The translations under genes and the position numbers were made by a program. Shown piece after piece: positions 37,897 through 47,906 of a stretch of 64,000 nucleotides of DNA (positions within the stretch are counted from its first letter, which is position 1; each line of letters begins with the position of its first letter). Under the pieces are notes generated by a model. That model did not search any database and had not been told where the DNA came from. It was given only the letters and a program-made list of their open reading frames with translations. Where the stretch lies: positions 1-64,000 of the forward strand of contig NZ_NXLS01000003.1 in assembly GCF_003364315.1 (NCBI RefSeq). The letters are read 5' to 3'. The DNA comes from Helicobacter ganmani (GTDB taxonomy: Bacteria; Campylobacterota; Campylobacteria; Campylobacterales; Helicobacteraceae).

Positions 37897-38817
37897 TTAA
37901 TCCTTTTGTAAAAAATCTTGAATCTCTGCATAAGTCTGCAAAGAAATCGTTTCTTTTTGACTCAATCGCTTATTTAAACCTTTTAACACATTGCCTCCAC
38001 ACTCTATGAAACCCTCAATCTCTGCATCATTCCCACGAATGGATTGTTTATAAAGCACAGGTGAAACAAGCTGCTTTGCCAACAAATCCAGTGCTTGTGC
38101 TTTACTCCCATAAGGTTTTGCATTTACATTTGAAATAATAGGAAAGGCAAAGGAATCCCCCAATGCTTCCTCTAGCAACACCCTAAAATCTGCGCACATT
38201 CCCTCTAAAATAGGACAATGGCTTGCCACAGACATCGGAAGCATTAAGGCGCGTTTTGCACCCAATCCTTTAATCTCCACTTCTAAGGTGGATAAATCCT
38301 CTCTGCTTCCTGCAAGCACCATTTGTCCATCGCCATTATAATTTGCACACCAAACTTTCAAGCCTCTATTGCGTTTTTTTGCACAAAACTCTTCTAATAT
38401 ATTATCTTCTAGCCCAAGCACAACCATCATACCTGCCGCTTTGGACTTGCAGGATTCCTCCATTAAATATCCTCGCTTACTAACCAATGAAATGGCTTGC
38501 TCAAAGCTCAAAGCTCCACTTGCGCAGAGCGCACTAAATTCTCCCAACGAATGCCCTAACCCAAAAGAAATTTTATCTTTTATTTTTGGCAAAATAAGAG
38601 AAAATACACTATAACTCACCAAAAGAATCGCGGGTTGTGTGTATTGTGTTAAATTCAATTTTTCATTCTCTTCAAAGCAAAGTTTTATCATATCTTCTTT
38701 TAGAATCTCACTTGCTTGCTCAAAATACCTCTTAACCTCTGTGCTATTCTCAAATAAGTCTTTACCCATTCCAATACTCTGACTGCCTTGACCGGGAAAA
38801 ATTAATGCTTTACTCAA
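37897..38817 (-). CDS. fabD: Malonyl-CoA:ACP transacylase
   Basis: 306 residues. The active serine is S90 in GLGHSLGEFSAL, with FPGQGSQSIGMGKDLF at the start and a catalytic histidine in SVASHCPILEGM. It loads malonate on ACP for fatty-acid synthesis, and would also feed the dedicated KAS III/ACP pair at 3-4 kb. It sits between argS and mtnN, with overlapping or near-adjacent gene borders. Confidence 0.94.
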   Translation of the reverse strand: MSKALIFPGQGSQSIGMGKDLFENSTEVKRYFEQASEILKEDMIKLCFEENEKLNLTQYTQPAILLVSYSVFSLILPKIKDKISFGLGHSLGEFSALCASGALSFEQAISLVSKRGYLMEESCKSKAAGMMVVLGLEDNILEEFCAKKRNRGLKVWCANYNGDGQMVLAGSREDLSTLEVEIKGLGAKRALMLPMSVASHCPILEGMCADFRVLLEEALGDSFAFPIISNVNAKPYGSKAQALDLLAKQLVSPVLYKQSIRGNDAEIEGFIECGGNVLKGLNKRLSQKETISLQTYAEIQDFLQKD

Positions 38818-38828
38818 AATTACTCCTT

Positions 38829-40448
38829 TTACATACTTTCTTTAGCTTTAACACCAAGTAACGCAAGCCCTAAATTTAAAGACTTTGCAACAACAATTAA
38901 GACTTTTAGAATCTGCTCTTCTTTGGCAGTGGTTAAAATTTTTGTCTCATTATAGAATCGGTGGAACTCTCCTGCAAGATTTTTCAAAAAATCCACAACC
39001 TTATTGGGCGCGCGTTGCACAAAAGCATCTAACAACACCTTATCAAGCCCGAGTGAAAGCACCAATAAATCACGCAAGTTTTCGTCCATTTCTTTTAGAG
39101 ATTCTACATATTGCTCTTTGGGGGTATTTTTAAAATCTTGAATCTCAAAACGTGATTTGGTAAAAAGCGTATGAATCCGTGCGTGTGCATAATTGATATA
39201 ATACACAGGATTGCTTGCATCTTGTTTTTTCAACTCTTCTATATCAAATTCCAAATGCGTGTCTGCTTTTTTGCTTAAAAAAATCAAACGCAAAGCGTCT
39301 GCACCAACTTCCTCTACGATTTCTTTCATCAAAATAAAATTACCCGCGCGCTTGCTCATTTTATAGGCTTCGCCCCCTTGAAGTAAAGCAACCATTTGCG
39401 ACAAAAGCACCTCTAGTTTATTGCTATCGTATCCCAAAAAGTTAATAGCGGCTTTCACGCGCGCAATATAGCCGTGATGGTCTGCTCCCCAAATATTAAT
39501 ATAGCGCGTAAAAGGGCGAATAAACTTGTCTCTGTGATAAATAATATCTCCCGCAAGATAGGTTGGCTCTCCACTTTCACGCACAATGACGCGGTCTTTT
39601 TCGTCTCCATATTCACTAGATTTTAGCCACAATTTACCCTCTTGCTCATAGACGCCATTGTTCGCTTTAAGTGTGCGCAATGTGGAATCCCAAGCCGTAA
39701 AAAGCCCCTTTTCACTCACATAGTTATCAAATACGATTCCAACTTGTGCTAAATTTGCCTTGATTTCCTCTAGCATTTTATCTTTTCCAAAGCAACTTAA
39801 GATTGCAATCTGTGATAAATTTTCAAAAACTTCCAACCCCAAAGAATCCTTTGCTTGCTGTGCTAACAAAAGCACATATTCACCCTTATAGCAATCCTGC
39901 GGCAACTCATAGGGTGCGCCAAAAAACAAATGTCGTCCAGCATAATAAATGGATTTACCCAAATTTTCTATTTGTGTGCCTGCGTCATTGATATAATATT
40001 CTGTTGAAATGCAAAATCCCAAAAACCTGCCAATACGCGCCAAACTATCACCAAAGATTGCCCCACGCGCGTGTCCAATGTGCAAAGGACCTGTTGGATT
40101 TGCGCTCACATATTCTAGCAAAATACGCTCCTGCACATCTTGCGATTCTACATTTGAAGCTTGACTTGCAGAATCTTGTTGCAAGAATTTCCACGCACAT
40201 TGCGCTAAAAACATATCACTTAGACTAAAATTCACGTAACCATTCAACACATTCACACTCGCAATTTGCGGCAAAGATTCTAACTTTTGCGCAAACTCTT
40301 GTGCAATGGCTTGCGGACTTTGTCGTAAAGTTTTGGCAAAGCTAAAAGTTGGCAAAGCAAAATGACCAAATCTCTTGTCGCGTGGCTTTTCTAAAATACT
40401 AGAAATCCCTAACGCTTCCTCTATAATCTGTTTGATATTTTGTGTCAT
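38829..40448 (-). CDS. argS: Arginyl-tRNA synthetase
   Basis: 539-residue class I synthetase. The HIGH box appears as ANPTGPLHIGHARGAIFGD, the KMSKS-like loop as AYKMSKRAGNFI, and the C-terminal DALR anticodon domain starts at NPVYYINYAHARI. It charges tRNA-Arg. The ATG overlaps the tatA stop by one base (argS and tatA share 40448), as in a tight operon. Confidence 0.95.
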   Translation of the reverse strand: MTQNIKQIIEEALGISSILEKPRDKRFGHFALPTFSFAKTLRQSPQAIAQEFAQKLESLPQIASVNVLNGYVNFSLSDMFLAQCAWKFLQQDSASQASNVESQDVQERILLEYVSANPTGPLHIGHARGAIFGDSLARIGRFLGFCISTEYYINDAGTQIENLGKSIYYAGRHLFFGAPYELPQDCYKGEYVLLLAQQAKDSLGLEVFENLSQIAILSCFGKDKMLEEIKANLAQVGIVFDNYVSEKGLFTAWDSTLRTLKANNGVYEQEGKLWLKSSEYGDEKDRVIVRESGEPTYLAGDIIYHRDKFIRPFTRYINIWGADHHGYIARVKAAINFLGYDSNKLEVLLSQMVALLQGGEAYKMSKRAGNFILMKEIVEEVGADALRLIFLSKKADTHLEFDIEELKKQDASNPVYYINYAHARIHTLFTKSRFEIQDFKNTPKEQYVESLKEMDENLRDLLVLSLGLDKVLLDAFVQRAPNKVVDFLKNLAGEFHRFYNETKILTTAKEEQILKVLIVVAKSLNLGLALLGVKAKESM

Positions 40449-40678
40449 TAGGATACTTTTGTTGTCTCGTTTGCAGGATTAGCTACGGATTCCTTTTTGT
40501 CTTGTTCAATCTTCGTATTTTGTGCTGTTATTTCTTCGTCCTCTTCTTTGACTGCTTTTTTGAAATTTTTAATTCCTGAACCCAAGCCTTTAGCCAAATC
40601 TGGAATCTTTTTTGCTCCAAATAACACAACAATAATCAATAGCACAATGAGCAGCTGCTGAACACTTGGCATCATCAT
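40448..40678 (-). CDS. tatA: Twin-arginine translocase subunit TatA
   Basis: 76 residues. One N-terminal membrane helix ([23 protein letters not shown]) is described here as [13 protein letters not shown] followed by the conserved amphipathic helix [20 protein letters not shown]. The rest is an acidic, flexible tail. The three consecutive ATG codons at 40672-40678 leave the exact start open; AAGGAT precedes the first. TatA forms the pore that exports folded proteins. Confidence 0.93.
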   Translation of the reverse strand: MMMPSVQQLLIVLLIIVVLFGAKKIPDLAKGLGSGIKNFKKAVKEEDEEITAQNTKIEQDKKESVANPANETTKVS

Positions 40679-40784
40679 CAAATCCTTTTTATTTATGAAA
40701 TTTTGCGGATTATAACATAATTCCTCTTGCAACTACAAAACCACTAATTTTTAGATTCAATTTTTGAATCAATGTTACTAATTT

Positions 40785-40811
40785 TCAAAAATCATTAACT
40801 TTTGCCGATAT
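40785..40811 (+). promoter_or_regulatory. Possible sigma-28 promoter of the chemoreceptor gene
   Basis: A perfect GCCGATAT -10 core lies at 40804-40811. Fifteen bases upstream there is TCAA instead of TAAA, so the -35 is poor. Chemoreceptors are commonly FliA-dependent. The gene starts 78 bases later. Confidence 0.45.
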
Positions 40812-40888
40812 TTTGGAATATTAATGAAAGATTTAATTGTTATATGCTATTCTTAACAAAAAGTTAATCTTAAGAAAAGGTTAAAGCA

Positions 40889-42838
40889 ATGAAGTTATCT
40901 TTAAGCTTAAAAGCAACATTAAGCATTACATTCACGGCAATAATTGGGTTTTTAATTTTTGGGATTTTACAATATCAAATGACCAAAACTAGCACTCTAT
41001 TATCTGAAACAGAAAGCTACCAAGGCAAGCTAAATTCTATCCAACTCTTGCTCATTTCTTATATTAATGAAAAACAAGTTGCCATCAATCAACTTAAAGA
41101 CGATATTGCTAATCATTTAGATGATGAAGCAAGCATTGCTAAAAGCCTAGAACTTGTTGAAAAAACAAGCGGATTCAATCTTGTATATTTTGGCGTGGAG
41201 GAAAATGGAAGAATGCTCCGAAGCAATGGAAATCATGTCTTTCCAGAAAGTGGCTATGACCCGCGCAAACGCAGTTGGTTTTATGATACGAAAGCGCAAA
41301 ATAAACCAATCATTTTAAACAATGCGTGGTTGCAAGCAAGCAAAAAACTTCCTGTTTTTGGCTTTGGAGCACCACTCCACCACAAGGGCAATTTTTATGG
41401 TGTTGTCAGTGGAGACATTGCATTAAAACCATTAAACAACTATTTAGAATCCCTTCAAAAAGGCGAACATTATACAATTTTTGCAACCGACCCGAGTGGC
41501 AAAATCATTCTTTCGCAAAATGCCGATGAAATCCTCAACCAAAGTGAAATCTCCAAATTATTAGTAGAAAAATCCAAAAACCATCAAAATGAATTTATTT
41601 TCTTTGACCAAGATAAACACCAAAGATTCGGAATCTGTTCTTTAAACTCATTAACTGCGTGGAATGTTTGTTTAGTAGGAGACGAGGCAACCTTATATCA
41701 ATCCATTCGTGAAAACACTACTTTCCTAGCCATTTCATTGCTTATCTTTGCAATTATCCTTATCGTGCTGATTAATATTTTTGCACGCAAAATCCTTAAC
41801 CCCATTAAGACTTTACGCAAAGGAATCTTAGACTTTTTTGACTACTTACATCTCAAAACTACAAGTGTAAAACTGCTCCATATTAACACCAATGACGAAT
41901 TGGGAGAAATGGCAAGAGCCATTAACGAAAATATCAAAGAGATTCAAACTAATTTAGAAAAAGAGCGCACTTGTGTGCAAGAAACATTAAAATCTCTTGA
42001 ATATGCAAAAGAAGGTAATTTTGGAAGATTTATAGAAGCTGAATCCAACAATAAACAACTCAACAACATTAAACTTTATCTCAATCAAACACTCCAAGAC
42101 CTTAATCAAAACTTTGAAATCATTGAAAAGGCACTAGAAAGCTACAAAGGAGATGATTTTACCCATATTGCAGAGACAAGCAATAGTAAAGGTGCATTGC
42201 TTCGTGTAGTAGAAAACATCAACGATTTAAGAAGTTATATCCAAAATATGCTTCAACACTCTAGCGGAATCGCACAAACACTCAAAGGGCATTCTAGCAC
42301 TTTACAAGAACGCGTAGCAAACCTGCAAGCTTCTTCTCACGCACAAAGCCAATCCCTAGAGCAAACGAATTTAGCTGTATCAGAAATCACAGATTCTATG
42401 CAAAATGTTGCAAGCAAAAGCAGTGAAGTAATCCAGCAAAGTGATGATATTCGGCAAGTCGTCAATGTGATTAAAGACATTGCAGACCAAACCAATCTTT
42501 TAGCCCTTAATGCAGCCATTGAAGCAGCAAGAGCAGGAGAACACGGAAGAGGATTTGCAGTTGTTGCTGATGAAGTGCGAAAACTAGCAGAAAGAACAGG
42601 AAAATCTTTAAATGAGATTGAAGCAAATGTGAATGTTCTTGTGCAGGGCATTAATGATATGAGTGAATCCGTCAAAGAAGAAACTAAAAGCGTAGAACAG
42701 ATTAGTCAAGTAGTAGAAAAATTAGAACAACTCACGCGAGAGAATGAATCTATCGCGGACTCTTGCGCAGAAATTTCCAAAGTTGTAGATAATCTTGCAA
42801 CCGAAGTATTGAATGAAACAAATAACAAGAAATTCTAA
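40889..42838 (+). CDS. Methyl-accepting chemotaxis protein
   Basis: 649 residues. Membrane helix 1 is near residues 9-27 and helix 2 near 276-298, bounding a dCache-type periplasmic sensor ([35 protein letters not shown]). A HAMP region follows ([10 protein letters not shown]). The cytoplasmic signalling tip carries the hallmark [19 protein letters not shown] and [18 protein letters not shown]. It signals to CheA/CheW from the membrane. The ligand cannot be read. It may be transcribed by FliA. Confidence 0.93.
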   Translation: MKLSLSLKATLSITFTAIIGFLIFGILQYQMTKTSTLLSETESYQGKLNSIQLLLISYINEKQVAINQLKDDIANHLDDEASIAKSLELVEKTSGFNLVYFGVEENGRMLRSNGNHVFPESGYDPRKRSWFYDTKAQNKPIILNNAWLQASKKLPVFGFGAPLHHKGNFYGVVSGDIALKPLNNYLESLQKGEHYTIFATDPSGKIILSQNADEILNQSEISKLLVEKSKNHQNEFIFFDQDKHQRFGICSLNSLTAWNVCLVGDEATLYQSIRENTTFLAISLLIFAIILIVLINIFARKILNPIKTLRKGILDFFDYLHLKTTSVKLLHINTNDELGEMARAINENIKEIQTNLEKERTCVQETLKSLEYAKEGNFGRFIEAESNNKQLNNIKLYLNQTLQDLNQNFEIIEKALESYKGDDFTHIAETSNSKGALLRVVENINDLRSYIQNMLQHSSGIAQTLKGHSSTLQERVANLQASSHAQSQSLEQTNLAVSEITDSMQNVASKSSEVIQQSDDIRQVVNVIKDIADQTNLLALNAAIEAARAGEHGRGFAVVADEVRKLAERTGKSLNEIEANVNVLVQGINDMSESVKEETKSVEQISQVVEKLEQLTRENESIADSCAEISKVVDNLATEVLNETNNKKF

Positions 42839-42855
42839 GAAATCCCTTATACGGC

Positions 42856-45696
42856 TTAGGATTCCGCTCCTAATTCTTTAGCCAAAAACTTTCCTGTATG
42901 GCTTGCTGTTTTTTTATGTCTTCTTGCAATACGTTCTGGCGAACCACTATCTACAATCTTGCCTCCATTGCTTCCCCCTTCTGGTCCAATGTCAAGGATA
43001 AAATCTGCATTTTTGATAATATCCAAATTATGCTCAATCACAATGACACTATTTCCCAAATCTGTTAAATGGTGCAATACACGCACTAATCTATCCACAT
43101 CTGCAAAATGCAATCCGGTAGTTGGCTCATCTAAAATATAAAGTGTCTTGCCTGTATCTTTACGACTTAGTTCTTTGGCAAGCTTAATGCGTTGCGCTTC
43201 CCCTCCACTTAAAGTTACAGCATTTTGTCCCAAAGTAATATAACCCAAACCCACATCTTGTAGAGTTTTAAGCTTTTGATAAATGCGTGGAATCTTAACA
43301 AAAAATTCGCAGGCTTCATCTACACTAAATTCTAGGACTTCCGCAATATTTTTGCCTTTATATTCTACCTCTAAGGTTTGAGTATTGTAACGCGTGCCGC
43401 CACACGCATCACATTTCACCATAATATCGGGTAAAAAGTGCATTTCAATCCTAATCTCTCCCTCTCCCATACATTTTTCACATCTTCCACCTTTGACATT
43501 GAAACTGAAACGACTAATGCCATAATTACGAATCTGTGCTTCTTTTGTTTGTGCAAAAATCTGTCGAATCTCGTCCATTGCTCCGGTATAGGTTGCAGGA
43601 TTGGAACGAGGCGTGCGTCCAATGGGGCTTTGATCAAGATAAATCACTTTGTCTAGCTTCTCCAAACCCACAATTTCCACACCATCAACTTTTTTTACTT
43701 TTTTGCGATTATTGAGTAGCTCTTGAGCCACAGGAAGCAAAGTTTGCAGGACAAGAGAACTTTTACCACTCCCACTCACACCCGTTACACAGACGAAATT
43801 TTTAATCGGCAGTTTTACATTAAGATTATGAATATTGTTAATATTGATATTTAAAATCTCAATCCATTCCTCTTGCTTGCGACGCACAAAATATTCTATT
43901 TTTTTTGCGCCACTTAAATACTGCGCTGTTTGGGTTTTACTTTTTAATAATTGCGTCAGATTCCCACTAAATACGACTTCACCGCCATATTTACCCGCTC
44001 CTGGTCCAATATCTACGATAAAATCTGCGTGTTCAATTGTTTCTTTATCGTGCTCGACGACGATAACAGAATTACCTTTTTGTTGCAAACTTCTTAAGGT
44101 TTTAATGAGTCTCAAAGTATCGCGCTCGTGCAACCCAATGCTTGGCTCATCTAACACATACATTACACCAGTAAGTCCGCTACCAATCTGACTTGCGATT
44201 CTAATGCGTTGTGATTCCCCTCCGCTGATACTGCGTGCGTCGCGTCCTAAGCTCAAATACCCAAGCCCTACATCATACAAGAAATAAAGTCGTTCGCAAA
44301 TTTCTTTAAGAATCGGAGCGGCAATCATTGCACTTTGTGTATCCAAATAGGCAAAATTCACAGGATTGGCAAAAAATCCATAGCATTCTTCAATAGGCAA
44401 ATCCAACAAATCCCCAATCGTCTTATTTGCAACCCTAACCGCCAAACTTTGTGGCAATAAGCGATGTCCTCCACATTCCTCACAAGTTTTTTCGCTCATA
44501 TAATCACCCAAATCTTTGTTATCCTTAAACATATCATAAGCAATGGAAATCACCCCCACCCAAGGACGCTTAAGCTTAGAACTTTTCCATTGAAACTCTA
44601 CTTCTTCTGTGCTTCCATATAAAATTAACTTTTGTTGATATTCGTTCAAGTCCTCAAAAGCAGCTTGAGGATTAATCTGATTTGCCAAACAAAAAGCACG
44701 GAATAACTCATTGTAGTAACTTTTATTAAACCCATAAATAATCCTAATCCCGCCTTCACTCAAAGGCAAACTAGACTGAATAACTTTCTTCGTATCAATA
44801 CTATAACGAATCCCTAAGCCGTCGCATTTGCTACACGCTCCTTTTGGGGAGTTAAAAGAGAAACTAAGAGGTTCTAAGGGATTAAAGGAAACCTTGCAAT
44901 CAAAACAAGCCAAATGCTCGCTATAATGCACTAAAGTTGGCTTGGATTCCTTCTCTTCAGGCAGAATCTCAATCTCTACTTCTCCATAAGATTCCTTTAA
45001 AGCCTTTTCAATGTCTTGTGCGATTCTGTCCTTGTTTGCCTCATTGACAACGACGCGGTCAATCACGACTTTAATCGTATGTTTTTTGGTCTTAGCAAGC
45101 GAAATTTCCTCATCTAAGCGCACAAGCACACCATTAATCTGTGCTCTCACATAGCCTTTTTGACGCAAGGATTCCAACTTATCATTAAAAGTCCCTTTTT
45201 TTTCGCGAATAATGGGGGATAAAATCAAAATCTTAGAATTTTCCTTGATTTTTAGCACTTGAGCGATAATATCACTCGCATTCATTTTTGAAATAGGTTT
45301 GCCACACAAATGACAATGCTGCACACCAATGCGCGCAAAAAGCAAGCGTAGATAATCATAAATCTCTGTGATTGTTCCCACCGTGGAGCGAGGATTTTTA
45401 CTTGTTGTCTTTTGGTCTATTGCAATGGCTGGAGTTAATCCCTCTATCTTATCTACATCTGGCTTACCAATTTTATCCAAAAACTGCCTTGCATAGCTTG
45501 AGAGGGATTCTATATATCTACGTTGTCCTTCTGCATAAAGCGTATCAAAGGCTAAAGTGCTTTTGCCACTGCCACTTAAGCCTGTAAGAATCACAAGTTT
45601 ATTTTTGGGGATATTCAAACTGATGTTTTTTAAATTGTTTTCTTTTGCGTTTGTAATAATGATATAATCAAGCGGTGTTTTAGTTTTTGAATCCAA
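42856..45696 (-). CDS. uvrA: UvrA, excinuclease ABC subunit A
   Basis: 946 residues with two ABC ATPase modules. First Walker A GLSGSGKSTLAFDTLYAEG and second TGVSGSGKSSLVLQTLLP; signature motifs SISGGESQRIRIA and TLSGGEAQRIKLA. Two zinc fingers appear as CHLCGKP/CFDCKVSF-CSKCDGLG and CEKCMGEGE-CDACGGTRY. It recognises damaged DNA for nucleotide excision repair. It converges with the chemoreceptor gene, 17 bases apart. Confidence 0.96.
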   Translation of the reverse strand: MDSKTKTPLDYIIITNAKENNLKNISLNIPKNKLVILTGLSGSGKSTLAFDTLYAEGQRRYIESLSSYARQFLDKIGKPDVDKIEGLTPAIAIDQKTTSKNPRSTVGTITEIYDYLRLLFARIGVQHCHLCGKPISKMNASDIIAQVLKIKENSKILILSPIIREKKGTFNDKLESLRQKGYVRAQINGVLVRLDEEISLAKTKKHTIKVVIDRVVVNEANKDRIAQDIEKALKESYGEVEIEILPEEKESKPTLVHYSEHLACFDCKVSFNPLEPLSFSFNSPKGACSKCDGLGIRYSIDTKKVIQSSLPLSEGGIRIIYGFNKSYYNELFRAFCLANQINPQAAFEDLNEYQQKLILYGSTEEVEFQWKSSKLKRPWVGVISIAYDMFKDNKDLGDYMSEKTCEECGGHRLLPQSLAVRVANKTIGDLLDLPIEECYGFFANPVNFAYLDTQSAMIAAPILKEICERLYFLYDVGLGYLSLGRDARSISGGESQRIRIASQIGSGLTGVMYVLDEPSIGLHERDTLRLIKTLRSLQQKGNSVIVVEHDKETIEHADFIVDIGPGAGKYGGEVVFSGNLTQLLKSKTQTAQYLSGAKKIEYFVRRKQEEWIEILNININNIHNLNVKLPIKNFVCVTGVSGSGKSSLVLQTLLPVAQELLNNRKKVKKVDGVEIVGLEKLDKVIYLDQSPIGRTPRSNPATYTGAMDEIRQIFAQTKEAQIRNYGISRFSFNVKGGRCEKCMGEGEIRIEMHFLPDIMVKCDACGGTRYNTQTLEVEYKGKNIAEVLEFSVDEACEFFVKIPRIYQKLKTLQDVGLGYITLGQNAVTLSGGEAQRIKLAKELSRKDTGKTLYILDEPTTGLHFADVDRLVRVLHHLTDLGNSVIVIEHNLDIIKNADFILDIGPEGGSNGGKIVDSGSPERIARRHKKTASHTGKFLAKELGAES

Positions 45697-45855
45697 AATA
45701 AGCCTTTATTTCAAATAAGTTAATCGGTAATTATAACAAAATCCAAAAGATTTAACGCAAATAAAATCAAAGTAAGATAAAGATTTGCAACAAGATTCTT
45801 TCTTTTTATTTAAATGAAAGATTAGCAATTACTTTGATATTAATGTAATAATAAA

Positions 45856-45878
45856 ACTTGATAATAATAATATCAAGT
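45856..45878. promoter_or_regulatory. HspR-like operator (HAIR-type inverted repeat)
   Basis: ACTTGATA, seven bases, TATCAAGT: perfect 8-bp arms. It matches the HAIR form CTTGANT-N7-ANTCAAG bound by HspR. It lies just upstream of the -35 of the htpG promoter. Confidence 0.65.
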
Positions 45879-45881
45879 TTA

Positions 45882-45909
45882 TTGACATTCTCAAAACTTT
45901 TGCTATAAT
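45882..45909 (+). promoter_or_regulatory. Sigma-70 promoter of htpG
   Basis: TTGACA (45882-45887), 16 bases, TATAAT (45904-45909), both consensus. The gene starts 35 bases downstream with AAAGGA at the ribosome site. Confidence 0.85.
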
Positions 45910-45943
45910 TTCAAGAAAATTTTATGATTCAAAAGGAAAAACA

Positions 45944-47827
45944 ATGGCAAAACATACTTTTCAAACGGAAGTCAATCAACTACTAGACTTAATGATTCAC
46001 TCGCTGTATTCTAATAAAGAAATTTTTTTACGCGAGCTTATTAGCAATGCTTCTGACGCATTGGACAAATTACAATATTTAACCCTCACAGACGACAAAC
46101 TAAAAACATTGGATTTTACTCCCAAAATTGATATTGCCTTCGATAGCGAAAAAAATATTTTAACCATCAGCGATAGCGGAATCGGCATGAATGAGCAAGA
46201 TTTGATTGAAAACTTAGGCACAATCGCTAAAAGCGGCACGAAAAATTTTCTTTCTAAATTGAGCGGGGATAAGAAAAAGGATTCTGCACTCATTGGGCAA
46301 TTTGGCGTGGGATTCTATTCTGCCTTTATGGTGGCAAATAAAATCATCGTAACAACAAAAAAAGCGGGCGAAACACAAGGTTTTGCGTGGATTAGCGATG
46401 GAAGCGGAGAATTTGAGATTGAAAAATGTGAAAAAGAATCACACGGAAGCGAAATTAAGCTCTATCTCAAAGAGGAAGAAAAAGAATTTGCGAATCGTTG
46501 GAAAATTGAAGAAATTATCAAAAAATACTCCGACCATATTCCATTCCCTATTTTCTTACACTATACAGAAACTAAAAGCGAAGGAGAGGGAGAGAGCAAA
46601 AAAGAGATTATAGAACAAAAAAATGAACAAATCAACAAAGCTTCTGCACTTTGGAGAATCTCTAAAAAAGATTTGAAAGATGAAGAATATAAAGAATTTT
46701 ACAAAAATTTAAGCTACGATTCTAGCGACCCGCTTTGCTGGATTCATACGAAAGTTGAGGGAACACTAGAATACACTACTCTGTTTTATATCCCACAAAG
46801 CGCACCTTTTGACCTTTATCGCGTGGATTACAAAAGCGGCGTGAAACTCTATGTCAAACGCGTTTTTATCACTGATGACGATAAAGAACTTTTACCCTCT
46901 TACTTGCGATTTGTGCGCGGAATCATTGATAGTGAGGACTTGCCACTTAATGTAAGCCGGGAGATTCTACAACAAAACAGAATCTTAAGCACGATTAAAT
47001 CCTCTTCTACAAAAAAAATCTTAAGCGAAATAGAATCACTCCAAAAAGACGAGGAAAAATACAGCAAATTTTATAAAGAGTTTGGACGCTGCTTGAAAGA
47101 GGGAGTTTATAGCGATTTTGAAAACAAAGAAAAACTATTAGAACTTTTGCGATTCCAATCTACCAAAAGTGAGGGCAAAGAGATTGCATTTAAAACCTAC
47201 AAAGAGCGTATGGGTAAGGAACAAAAGGCGATTTACTATCTACAAGGTGAGGATTTAGAACTCCTTAAAAGCTCCCCACTTTTAGACGCATTCAACAAAA
47301 AAGGGATTGAAGTTTTACTCTTCGCCGAAGAAATTGACGGAATCGTAATGCCAATGGTGCATGAGTATGACAAGATACCTTTACGTGCCATCACTTCCAA
47401 AGAAGCATTGGAGAATTTGGGAGAGGAAAGCATAGAGGAGGACACAAAAGAGAGATTTAAATCCTTGCTTGAAACTTTCAATAAAGCCCTAAGTGATGAA
47501 ATCAAGGAAGTGCGCTTAAGTGCGAGACTCATTGACGCCCCCTCTTGTATCGTAAGCGACCCAGAAGATCCAAATGCCGCAATGATAAAAATGATGAGAC
47601 AAATAGGTGCAATGGGTATGGGTGCAGATATTCCAGAACCCAAGCCAATTTTAGAACTCAATCCAAACCATACGATTCTTACTAAGCTACTAGACGCAGA
47701 GACACAAAAACAAGAGGAAGTTGCGCATTTATTACTTGAAGAAGCCAAACTACTTGAGGGAGGCAAACTCAAAGATGTAAATGCGTTTGTCAAACATCTT
47801 AATACTCTTTTACAGAATAGTTTGTAG
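45944..47827 (+). CDS. htpG: HtpG (Hsp90) chaperone
   Basis: 627 residues. The ATP-binding N-terminal domain has the GHKL motifs: ELISNASDALDKLQY, SDSGIGMNEQDL and QFGVGFYSAFMVA. The middle-domain loop RGIIDSEDLPLNVSREILQ is conserved. It is a dimeric Hsp90-type chaperone. An HspR-like inverted repeat and a strong vegetative promoter lie upstream, pointing to heat-shock control. Confidence 0.96.
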   Translation: MAKHTFQTEVNQLLDLMIHSLYSNKEIFLRELISNASDALDKLQYLTLTDDKLKTLDFTPKIDIAFDSEKNILTISDSGIGMNEQDLIENLGTIAKSGTKNFLSKLSGDKKKDSALIGQFGVGFYSAFMVANKIIVTTKKAGETQGFAWISDGSGEFEIEKCEKESHGSEIKLYLKEEEKEFANRWKIEEIIKKYSDHIPFPIFLHYTETKSEGEGESKKEIIEQKNEQINKASALWRISKKDLKDEEYKEFYKNLSYDSSDPLCWIHTKVEGTLEYTTLFYIPQSAPFDLYRVDYKSGVKLYVKRVFITDDDKELLPSYLRFVRGIIDSEDLPLNVSREILQQNRILSTIKSSSTKKILSEIESLQKDEEKYSKFYKEFGRCLKEGVYSDFENKEKLLELLRFQSTKSEGKEIAFKTYKERMGKEQKAIYYLQGEDLELLKSSPLLDAFNKKGIEVLLFAEEIDGIVMPMVHEYDKIPLRAITSKEALENLGEESIEEDTKERFKSLLETFNKALSDEIKEVRLSARLIDAPSCIVSDPEDPNAAMIKMMRQIGAMGMGADIPEPKPILELNPNHTILTKLLDAETQKQEEVAHLLLEEAKLLEGGKLKDVNAFVKHLNTLLQNSL

Positions 47828-47831
47828 ATTC

Positions 47832-47854
47832 TTAGAGGGAAGCAACCCCTCTAA
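47832..47854. terminator. Hairpin between convergent htpG and proA
   Basis: TTAGAGGG, a seven-base loop, CCCTCTAA: an 8-bp perfect stem, five bases after the htpG stop. There is no strong T run on either side, so its terminator role is likely but not certain. Confidence 0.6.
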
Positions 47855-47906
47855 TGAACGAATTTTACTTTATAATAGAATTGCCCTAATATTATGCCGC
47901 GACTCC

